From Agrobacterium vitis (lineage in GTDB: Bacteria > Pseudomonadota > Alphaproteobacteria > Rhizobiales > Rhizobiaceae), in the NCBI RefSeq assembly GCF_037039395.1, contig NZ_CP146244.1, positions 1,054,001 through 1,118,000 of the forward strand: DNA of 64,000 nt. The letters are read 5' to 3'. Made by a program: the position numbers and the translations under genes. The notes below the pieces were generated by a model. That model was given only the letters and a program-made list of their open reading frames with translations, was not told the origin of the DNA and did not search any database. Below are positions 1 to 7,284 of this stretch, one piece after another. How positions within the stretch are numbered: the first letter of the stretch is position 1; each line of letters begins with the position of its first letter.

Positions 1-1
1 T

Positions 2-643
2 CTGGCCATTCCCGGCGGATTGGCGGTGGCGCTGTTCCTTAACCAGACGGTCACCGGTATTCGACTTTATAAGTCATTGTTTTTCTTTCCCTTCGTCATC
101 AGTCAGGTCGTGGTCGGCCTGATGTTCACATGGTTCTATGCGCCGAATTTCGGGCTGTTTTCCGTGCTGATCAAGGATCTGACCGGGCTGGATTTTGCAG
201 TCCTGGCCGACGAGCGTTTCGTTACCTATGGCATTATCGTCGCTGGTCTCTGGCCGCAGACTGCCTATTGCATGATCCTCTATCTGACCGGTCTCAACAA
301 CATCAATCCAGAGCAGGTGGAAGCCGCCCGCATGGATGGTGCCAAGGGCTGGTCGCTGCTCAAAAACATCATCCTGCCGCAGCTGGCGCCCGCCACCTTT
401 ATCGCCATGGTGGTGACGGTGATTGGCGCGTTGCGCTCCTTCGACCTCGTGTCGATCATGACGGCTGGCGGTCCCTACGGCTCCAGCCGGGTGCTGTCCT
501 ATTACATGTATGAGGAAGCGCTGTCGGAATACGGGTTCCGCATGGGCTATGGCGCGGCCATCGCCGTCGTCCTGTTCCTGATCATGATGGTGTTCATCAC
601 GCTGTTCGTCGTGCGGATGATTGGCCAGGAAAGGAATAGCTGA
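2..643 (+). CDS. Sugar ABC transporter permease (MalF type), 5' partial
   Basis: This is an inner-membrane permease subunit of a carbohydrate ABC importer (binding-protein-dependent transport family). The reading frame is open from the first bases of the window, so the N-terminus lies upstream. A TTG at 20 is not a credible start. The visible 213 residues hold about four hydrophobic segments and the EAA loop (EAARMDGAKGWSLLKNIILP), which docks on the ATPase. The stop at 641-643 overlaps the next ATG by one base, so it belongs to the operon that runs to 6614. The GH36 and GH42 enzymes that follow suggest alpha- and beta-galactosides (melibiose/raffinose/lactose type) as substrates. The cognate binding protein should lie just upstream of the window. 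Confidence 0.9.
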   Translation: MAIPGGLAVALFLNQTVTGIRLYKSLFFFPFVISQVVVGLMFTWFYAPNFGLFSVLIKDLTGLDFAVLADERFVTYGIIVAGLWPQTAYCMILYLTGLNNINPEQVEAARMDGAKGWSLLKNIILPQLAPATFIAMVVTVIGALRSFDLVSIMTAGGPYGSSRVLSYYMYEEALSEYGFRMGYGAAIAVVLFLIMMVFITLFVVRMIGQERNS

Positions 644-1494
644 TGTTTCCGACCCCGATCCAGAAGGCCTCGCCGATTGTCCGGTTCGGCTATAATCTTG
701 TTCTGCCTGTCGCGCTGGTTCTCTGGTTGCTGCCCTTGCTGGGCGTGGCACTGACCTCGGTGCGTCCTGCGGGCGATCTGGCCGCTGGTAATTATTTCGG
801 CATTCCCTCCGGCTTCGCCGGTGTCGAGAACTATTCTGCGGTGTTTCAGAATTCGCCGCTTGGCTGGTACATCCTCAATTCCTTCAAGATTACCATTCCA
901 ACCGTGATCGGTGCCGTTGCGCTGTCCTGCCTGACCGGGTTTGCGCTGGCGACCTATAAGTTCAAGGGCAATATCGTTCTGTTCTGCCTGTTCGTTGCCG
1001 GTAATTTCATTCCCTTCCAGATCCTCATGGTGCCGGTGCGCGACATGACGCTGAAAATGGGGCTGTATGATACGGTTACCGGCCTGGTGCTGTTTCATGT
1101 CGCCTTCCAGACCGGCTTCTGCACGCTGTTCATGCGCAATTTCATCAAGGGATTGCCGTTTGCGCTGATCGAATCGGCGCGGGTCGAGGGCGTGTCGGAA
1201 TGGCGGATCTTTCGCTATATCGTGCTGCCGTTGATGCGGCCCGCCATCGCGGCGCTGTCCGTACTGGTCTTCACCTTTGTCTGGAACGACTATTTCTGGG
1301 CCACGGTTCTGGTGCAGAGCCAGGCCGCCATGCCTGTTACGGCGGGGCTTTATTCGCTGAACGGCCAATGGGTCGCCGCCTGGAACCTGGTTTCCGCCGG
1401 GTCGATCGTCGCGGCTTTGCCACCGGTCGCCATGTTTTTCCTGATGCAGCGGCATTTCATTGCCGGATTGACACTTGGAGCAACCAAGGGATGA
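643..1494 (+). CDS. Sugar ABC transporter permease (MalG type)
   Basis: Second permease subunit of the galactoside ABC importer, 283 residues, usual length for the family. The sequence shows an N-terminal membrane anchor (residues about 15-40), a periplasmic stretch, then five further hydrophobic segments. The EAA motif is ESARVEGVSEWRIFRYIVLP (residues about 176-195). It overlaps the preceding permease stop by one base and its own stop overlaps the start of the alpha-galactosidase (ATGA), so the genes are probably translationally coupled. The sugar specificity is inferred only from the enzymes in the operon. Confidence 0.92.
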   Translation: MFPTPIQKASPIVRFGYNLVLPVALVLWLLPLLGVALTSVRPAGDLAAGNYFGIPSGFAGVENYSAVFQNSPLGWYILNSFKITIPTVIGAVALSCLTGFALATYKFKGNIVLFCLFVAGNFIPFQILMVPVRDMTLKMGLYDTVTGLVLFHVAFQTGFCTLFMRNFIKGLPFALIESARVEGVSEWRIFRYIVLPLMRPAIAALSVLVFTFVWNDYFWATVLVQSQAAMPVTAGLYSLNGQWVAAWNLVSAGSIVAALPPVAMFFLMQRHFIAGLTLGATKG

Positions 1495-3596
1495 ATGATA
1501 TTGTAAAGATTGGCGCAAACGGGCTTGTTTTGAGCCTGCTGCTGCCGGAAATCGGCATGCCGGAAATTATCGGCTTTGGACGGACACCTGTTGCTGACTC
1601 GGCTTTGTCCGAGGTCGAGCGCTCCAGCCGCATCAACGGCATGGATGAGGCCGTACCTTCTGCGGTGCTGCTGCCGCTGGGTGGCATGGGGTTTTTCGGC
1701 TGGCCTGCTATTGCCGGGCATCGATCCGGGCGTGATTTCATCCTGCAATTTGCCGATTGGACGGTGGAAAAGACCGGGCGGATCACGCTGCTCTGCGCTC
1801 AGGATGCTGTGGCGGGCATGGCGATCACGCTGCGTTTCGAAACTCTTCCGTCTGGCGTGATCGGTGTCTCCACTGACATCAAGAATATCGGCAATGAGGA
1901 TTATATCCTGGACCGCTGCATGGCGGCGAGCTTTCCGGCAGAAGCCGGGCAGGTCGATGTGGTCAGCTTTACCGGCATGTGGGGCCGTGAATTCCAGACC
2001 CGGCGCGAGACGTTGGGAACGGGCCTTTGGGCGCAGGAAAGCCGCCGGGGCCGCACCTCCCATGACCGGTTCCCAATGCTGACAATCGAAGGCGAGGCGC
2101 AGAGCTTCGGCGTTGCGCTCGGCTGGAGCGGTAACCACCAGATCGTCATCGACCGGCTGGACGATGGCCGCCGCCTCGTGCATCTCGGCGAAATGTTTGA
2201 GCCTGGCGAAACGATCCTTACGCCGGGCGAGAGCTATCGCAGCCCGGTTGCCTATGCCGGTGCGGATCGGGCGGCGTTCCATGCCTTTGTCCGCGATGAT
2301 CTCATGCATTGGCCTGATGGTGCGATGTCGCCGCGTCCTGTGACCTTGAATACCTGGGAGGGCAATTACTTTGACCACCAGATGCAATCGCTGAAGGCGC
2401 AGGCGACATCCGCCGCCGAGCTTGGCATCGAGCGTTTCGTGCTGGATGACGGCTGGTTCGGCAAGCGTGACGACGACACGACCAGCCTTGGCGATTGGGA
2501 CATCGACGCCCGTAAGTATCCTGAGGGTCTGTCGCCACTGGTCGATCATGTCACCGGACTTGGCATGCAGTTCGGCATCTGGTTCGAGCCGGAAATGGTC
2601 AACCCGGTCTCCACCCTCTATGACCTGCATCCCGACTGGGTCTTGCAGGTCAAGGGCCGCCCTTTGCTGACATCCCGCAACCAGCTGGTGCTGGACCTGA
2701 CGCGGCCAGAGGTGAGCGATTATCTGTTTGAAAAGATCGACGCGGTGCTGGCCAATCATGCTGTCTCCTATATCAAATGGGACATGAATCGCGACCTGAC
2801 CCATGCGGGTGGACGCGACGGGCGGGCGAAAATCTCCATCCAGACCCGCGCCGTCTACGCGCTGATGGATCGGGTGCGGGCTGCCCATCCACAGGTGGAG
2901 ATCGAAAGCTGTGCCTCCGGCGGTGGCCGGATCGATTACGGTGCGCTTGCCCGGACCCACCGGGTTTGGACTTCGGACTGCACCGATGCGCTGGAGCGGC
3001 TGGAAATTCAGCGTGGTGCCTCGGTTTTCGTGCCACCGGAAGTGCTTGGGAGCCATATTTCAGCCTCGCCAAACCACCAGACGGAGCGTCGTCATACGCT
3101 CGCCTTCCGGGCGCTGGTGGCACTGGCCTATCACCTCGGTGTCGAGTTGAACCCGCTGGAACTGGAAGGCGAGGAACGCGCTGAGCTGAAGTCCTGGATT
3201 GCCATCCACAAGCGGCTGCGGCCCCTGCTGCATGCGCCAGGCGCCAATTTCTCCAAAGAGCCGCGTGATGGGCGCTATGTCTGGGGTGCGGCGGACAGCA
3301 AGCGCATTGCCGTCTTCGTTGCCCAAGGGCCGCAAATGGTGGGCGAACAGCCGGAGCCGCTGACCCTGCCTGACGTCGTGACCCGCATTGGCGGACGCTG
3401 GAAGATTGCGGCTACGCATCCGGCTGCGCCGAATTTCATTCGTATATCCGAAGGGCAGAAGCGCCTGTTGGCTGGCCAGGTCACGTTTGACCTTGCAGAT
3501 CTCAAGCTTGGCGGCTTGCCGCTGCCAATGCTGCGGCCGGAAAGCGCAATCCTGCTGGAACTGGAACCTGTCGAGAGAGGAGACCACCATGGCTGA
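1491..3596 (+). CDS. Alpha-galactosidase, glycoside hydrolase family 36
   Basis: Cytoplasmic retaining alpha-galactosidase that would hydrolyse imported melibiose, raffinose and related alpha-galactosides. The ATG at 1491 sits in an ATGA overlap with the permease stop and gives 701 residues, normal for GH36. The longer open frame from 1200 is antisense-like extension inside the permease gene. An N-terminal beta-sandwich precedes a TIM barrel with the family motifs: DDGWFGKRDDD, the nucleophile Asp at about 431 in KWDMNR, and the acid/base region SDCTDA at about 496. There is no signal peptide, which fits intracellular cleavage after ABC import. Rhizobial homologues are called melA or agaL. 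Confidence 0.94.
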   Translation: MNDIVKIGANGLVLSLLLPEIGMPEIIGFGRTPVADSALSEVERSSRINGMDEAVPSAVLLPLGGMGFFGWPAIAGHRSGRDFILQFADWTVEKTGRITLLCAQDAVAGMAITLRFETLPSGVIGVSTDIKNIGNEDYILDRCMAASFPAEAGQVDVVSFTGMWGREFQTRRETLGTGLWAQESRRGRTSHDRFPMLTIEGEAQSFGVALGWSGNHQIVIDRLDDGRRLVHLGEMFEPGETILTPGESYRSPVAYAGADRAAFHAFVRDDLMHWPDGAMSPRPVTLNTWEGNYFDHQMQSLKAQATSAAELGIERFVLDDGWFGKRDDDTTSLGDWDIDARKYPEGLSPLVDHVTGLGMQFGIWFEPEMVNPVSTLYDLHPDWVLQVKGRPLLTSRNQLVLDLTRPEVSDYLFEKIDAVLANHAVSYIKWDMNRDLTHAGGRDGRAKISIQTRAVYALMDRVRAAHPQVEIESCASGGGRIDYGALARTHRVWTSDCTDALERLEIQRGASVFVPPEVLGSHISASPNHQTERRHTLAFRALVALAYHLGVELNPLELEGEERAELKSWIAIHKRLRPLLHAPGANFSKEPRDGRYVWGAADSKRIAVFVAQGPQMVGEQPEPLTLPDVVTRIGGRWKIAATHPAAPNFIRISEGQKRLLAGQVTFDLADLKLGGLPLPMLRPESAILLELEPVERGDHHG

Positions 3597-4686
3597 TGTA
3601 AGCCTGCGGGGCGTCAAGAAACAATTCGGCGCGCTGAGCGTCATCAAGGGCGTCGATCTCGACGTCAAGGACGGCGAATTCTGCGTGTTCGTCGGCCCTT
3701 CCGGTTGCGGCAAGTCCACGCTTCTGCGGATGATCGCCGGGCTGGAAGATATTACCTCCGGTGGGTTGACGATTGGCGGCAAGGATATGACCCGGATCGG
3801 CCCGTCTGAACGCGGTGTCGCCATGGTTTTCCAATCCTATGCGCTTTACCCGCATATGACGGTGCGCGACAATATCGGCTTTGGCCTGAAGATGACCGGC
3901 CATCCCAAGCAGATGATCGAGGCGCGAACCAAAAAGGCAGCCGAGCTGCTGCAACTGGATGCTTTGATGGAGCGTAAGCCGGGCCAATTATCCGGTGGCC
4001 AGCGCCAGCGTGTCGCCATTGGCCGCGCCATCGTGCGTGAACCGGAAGTCTTCCTGTTCGATGAGCCGCTGTCCAATCTGGATGCCGCCCTTCGGGTGCA
4101 GATGCGCACCGAGCTGTCCAAGCTGCATCAGGATCTGAAGGCGACGATGATCTACGTGACCCACGACCAGGTGGAAGCCATGACCATGGCCGACAAGATC
4201 GTTGTGCTATCGGCTGGCCTGATCGAGCAGGTCGGAACGCCGCTGGAGCTTTATCACCGGCCAAACAATCTGTTTGTCGCAGGCTTTATCGGTTCGCCGA
4301 AAATGAATGTCCTGCCTGTAACGGTGGCGCCCGCAGACGGCGGCAAAGTGGTGGTGACGCTGGCCGATGGCGCGGCGATCACGCTCGATGCGCAGGGCAA
4401 GGCAATCAGCCCGGGCAAGATGACGCTCGGCATTCGCCCCGAACATATCGATGCGACGGGCAAGGGTGATCTCGTTTTGTCGCGGCCAGTGCGGCTCGCC
4501 GAATATCTCGGGTCCGAAACACTGTTTTTCGTCACTCTGGCCGATGGCACGGAATTATCCGTCAAGGCGGACGGGCTGGCGACGGCCAAGCCGGGAGAAA
4601 CCCTGTCCATCGGCATTCCAGCCGCTGCCTGCCATCTGTTCGATTCCTCGGGCAAAGCTGTGATCAACGGGGACCTGACACGATAA
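3589..4686 (+). CDS. Sugar ABC transporter ATP-binding protein (UgpC/MsmK/LacK type)
   Basis: ATPase of the galactoside importer, 365 residues. Walker [10 protein letters not shown] is at 36-44, the signature LSGGQRQR at 134-141, and Walker [14 protein letters not shown] at about 154-166 with the H-loop THDQVEAM after it. The C-terminal 130 residues are the TOBE/MOI-type regulatory domain seen in multi-sugar ATPases. The start at 3589 follows an AGGAG-like site and overlaps the alpha-galactosidase stop by 8 nt. The upstream in-frame extension to 3388 lies in the alpha-galactosidase gene and was not used. The stop overlaps the GH42 start by one base. Confidence 0.94.
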   Translation: MADVSLRGVKKQFGALSVIKGVDLDVKDGEFCVFVGPSGCGKSTLLRMIAGLEDITSGGLTIGGKDMTRIGPSERGVAMVFQSYALYPHMTVRDNIGFGLKMTGHPKQMIEARTKKAAELLQLDALMERKPGQLSGGQRQRVAIGRAIVREPEVFLFDEPLSNLDAALRVQMRTELSKLHQDLKATMIYVTHDQVEAMTMADKIVVLSAGLIEQVGTPLELYHRPNNLFVAGFIGSPKMNVLPVTVAPADGGKVVVTLADGAAITLDAQGKAISPGKMTLGIRPEHIDATGKGDLVLSRPVRLAEYLGSETLFFVTLADGTELSVKADGLATAKPGETLSIGIPAAACHLFDSSGKAVINGDLTR

Positions 4687-6614
4687 TGCTGGGTGTTTGC
4701 TATTATCCTGAACATTGGCCGGAGAGCCAATGGCAAATCGATGCGCAGAACATGCGCAAGCTTGGCATTTCCTATGTGCGGATCGGCGAATTCGCCTGGT
4801 CGCGGTTGGAGGCGAGGCGGGGCCAGTTCACCGTCGAATGGCTGGACCGGGCTATCGATATTCTGCATGCGGCGGGCCTGAAGGTGGTGCTCGGCACCCC
4901 GACCGCCACACCGCCGAAATGGTTGATGGACGAGCATCCCGACATTGCGCCCTATGATGCCGACGGGACTGTGCGCGGCTTCGGCTCGCGCCGCCATTAC
5001 AGTTTTTCGAGCGAAATATGGTGGACCGAAAGCGCTCGAATCGTTGAAGTCATCGCCAAGCGCTACGGCACCCATCCGGGCATTGCTGGCTGGCAGACCG
5101 ATAACGAATATGGTTGCCACGACACCACGGTGTCCTGGGGGCCTGAAGACCTGAAGGCCTTTCGTCGCTGGTTGCGGATGCGGTATCAGACCACTGACCA
5201 GCTCAATGAGGCCTGGGGCTCGGTGTTCTGGTCGATGGAGTTCAACAGTTTCGATGAAGTCGAGCTACCGACCCGCACCGTGACCGAACCGAACCCGGCA
5301 CAGCGGCTGGATTTCTGGCGCTTCTCCTCCGATCAGGTGGCCGCCTATGATAAAATGCAGGTGGATATTATCCGCAAGCATTCGCCGGGCCGCTGGATCA
5401 CCCATAATTTCATGGGCTTCATCAATGATTTCGATCATTTCCAGGTCGGCGACAATCTCGATCTCGCCAGTTGGGACAGCTACCCGATCGGCTTTGTCGA
5501 AAAATTCCCGTTTACCGAAGAGGAGCGCAATCGCTGGGCGGAGACCTCACATCCCGACATCGCGCCCTTCCACCATGATCTTTATCGCGGTGTTGGCCGT
5601 GGCCGGTTCTGGGTGATGGAGCAGCAGCCCGGTCCGGTCAATTGGGCGCCATGGAACCCGGTTCCCAAGCCCGGCATGGTCAGGCTGTGGACCTGGGAAG
5701 CATTGGCGCATGGGGCAGAAGTGGTCAGCTATTTCCGCTGGCGCCAGGCACCTTTTGCGCAGGAGCAGATGCATGCCGGCCTCAATCTGCCGGGGCTTGA
5801 TGAATGGTCGGTCGGTGGGCTGGAAGCACATGCCGTGGCTGGCGAACTGGCAGCGCTTGGCGATCTGCCTGAGAGTGTTCAGGCGCCTGTGGCCCTGGTC
5901 TATGACTATGCCAGCTATTGGGCGACAAAGATCCAGCCGCAGGGCCGGGACTTCCGCTATGAGGAATTGGCGTTCCGCTGGTACGAAGCAGCCCGCCGCC
6001 TGGGGCTAGACGTGGATTTTGTGCGTCCCGGCGCCGACTTGTCCGGTTATAAACTGGTGCTCGTTCCCTGCCTGATGCAGGTCAACGAGATGGCGCTCGC
6101 GGCGTTTCAGAAGACGGATGCCATTGTGCTTTACGGCCCGCGTACCGGTTCACGCGACGAGAAATTCCGTATTCCAGAAAATCTGCCGCCTGGTCCGCTG
6201 GCTCCCTTGACCGGCACACGCCAAACCCAGGTTGCCTCGCTGCGGCCCGGTCTTGGCGATAGCGTTTCAGGCTCCGTTTCAGGCCGGGCCATCCGCTGGC
6301 GGGAATATCTGGAAACCACGGCAACCGTCGTCGCCACATTCGAAAACGGCGACCCGGCCCTGACGAGCCAGAACGGCCACCACTATCTGGCCTGCTGGCC
6401 AGGCCCGGCTTTGCTCTCCTCGACGCTGGCGATGCTGGCAGAAAAGGCTGGTCTAGAAACCCTTGTTTTGCCGGAGCATATCCGCATCCGCCGCCGTGGT
6501 CGCCTGACCTTCGCCTTCAACTATGGGACCGAGGACTGGACCATTCCGGCATCCGGCGCGTTCCTATTGGGTGGCCCGGTGCTCAAGCCGCAACAATTGG
6601 CGGTTTGGGCCTGA
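4686..6614 (+). CDS. Beta-galactosidase, glycoside hydrolase family 42
   Basis: Cytoplasmic beta-galactosidase of 642 residues, last gene of the galactoside operon. The N-terminus LGVCYYPEHWPESQW is the GH42 hallmark. The predicted acid/base is Glu141 in NEYG and the nucleophile Glu312 in VMEQQPGPVNW. A trimerisation domain of the A4 beta-galactosidase type follows from about residue 395. The start overlaps the ATPase stop by one base. Together with the alpha-galactosidase this operon covers both anomers of galactosides, an arrangement comparable to the lacEFGZK operon described in Agrobacterium radiobacter, although that operon carries no GH36 gene as far as I know. Confidence 0.95.
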   Translation: MLGVCYYPEHWPESQWQIDAQNMRKLGISYVRIGEFAWSRLEARRGQFTVEWLDRAIDILHAAGLKVVLGTPTATPPKWLMDEHPDIAPYDADGTVRGFGSRRHYSFSSEIWWTESARIVEVIAKRYGTHPGIAGWQTDNEYGCHDTTVSWGPEDLKAFRRWLRMRYQTTDQLNEAWGSVFWSMEFNSFDEVELPTRTVTEPNPAQRLDFWRFSSDQVAAYDKMQVDIIRKHSPGRWITHNFMGFINDFDHFQVGDNLDLASWDSYPIGFVEKFPFTEEERNRWAETSHPDIAPFHHDLYRGVGRGRFWVMEQQPGPVNWAPWNPVPKPGMVRLWTWEALAHGAEVVSYFRWRQAPFAQEQMHAGLNLPGLDEWSVGGLEAHAVAGELAALGDLPESVQAPVALVYDYASYWATKIQPQGRDFRYEELAFRWYEAARRLGLDVDFVRPGADLSGYKLVLVPCLMQVNEMALAAFQKTDAIVLYGPRTGSRDEKFRIPENLPPGPLAPLTGTRQTQVASLRPGLGDSVSGSVSGRAIRWREYLETTATVVATFENGDPALTSQNGHHYLACWPGPALLSSTLAMLAEKAGLETLVLPEHIRIRRRGRLTFAFNYGTEDWTIPASGAFLLGGPVLKPQQLAVWA

Positions 6615-6650
6615 TTGTCAGGGCTTGATTGCTGATATTATCGAGACAAT

Positions 6651-6673
6651 GCGTCTCCTTCGCAAGGAGGCGC
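6651..6673 (+). terminator. Hairpin downstream of the galactoside operon
   Basis: A 10-bp stem (GCGTCTCCTT / AAGGAGGCGC, one G-U pair) with a CGC loop lies 37 bp after the GH42 stop, in the gap between convergent genes. There is no clear T-tract, so it may slow or process transcripts rather than act as a classical intrinsic terminator. Confidence 0.4.
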
Positions 6674-6774
6674 ATACTGCCATGCTTGGGCTTGTTTGGC
6701 GCGTTGACACCTCGGAAGAAGGCCGAGCAGGACGGAGGAGACAGTGCTAACAGTTTCAGCAGTTTTCACGCTTA

Positions 6775-7284
6775 TTATTGAAACTCCTGCGCCATCCCAG
6801 CAAGATCGTCCCAGAGGCTCTCGGCAAAGCCGCGCAACACCAGAAGCTCGAATTGGTCCTCTGCTGTTCGGCAGAGATTAACGGCGATGTGACCGATCAG
6901 TGTCGTCGTTGCCGCACCGATTGCGAAGTAATCGGGGTGAAGATCAAGGGCAGTACCTTTGGCCAAAACGTGGCGTACGGGTGCGCCGCTGATTCTGATC
7001 AGCACCCGACCATGACTTTGATCGACAACAAAGACGCTTGCATCAAAGGTGGGAGTTTGATCCACCCCTGCGGAGCCAGTTGCAAACCATTGGCCGGGAC
7101 CCGCACTGCGGAGATCAAAGCCCACCGGCGGGGTGGGTGCAGTATCGCCCGGCTTGCCAAGCACATGCAGCACCGTTGCCTCATGCAGGCTCTCCAGAGT
7201 CAAAGCACCAAACTTTGCAACACCTTTATCTGCAAGCGATGCCCGGCGAAGAAGCGGAAATTCAGAAAGAGCTGTTTCAGGCAT
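6775..7284 (-). CDS. mgdD: N-methylglutamate dehydrogenase subunit D / sarcosine oxidase gamma-like (SoxG)
   Basis: Small gamma-type subunit (169 residues) of a heterotetrameric sarcosine-oxidase-like flavoenzyme. The sequence matches the SoxG family pattern, a degenerate folate-binding fold with FDLRSAGPGQWFA and a conserved ISGAPVRHVLAKG stretch. I chose the ATG at 7284, which overlaps the SoxA stop by 8 nt. Two Met codons upstream (7296, 7311) lie inside soxA. It is the last gene of the soxBDAG-order operon. Because the divergent operon encodes mgsABC and gmaS homologues, the enzyme is more likely N-methylglutamate dehydrogenase than sarcosine oxidase. That substrate is inferred from context. 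Confidence 0.85.
   Translation of the reverse strand: MPETALSEFPLLRRASLADKGVAKFGALTLESLHEATVLHVLGKPGDTAPTPPVGFDLRSAGPGQWFATGSAGVDQTPTFDASVFVVDQSHGRVLIRISGAPVRHVLAKGTALDLHPDYFAIGAATTTLIGHIAVNLCRTAEDQFELLVLRGFAESLWDDLAGMAQEFQ

Noticed and set aside
1350..3056. 568-codon minus-strand frame opposite the alpha-galactosidase
   Set aside because: Shadow of the GH36 gene; composition biased to His, Arg and Gln, no ribosome-binding site, no recognisable domain.
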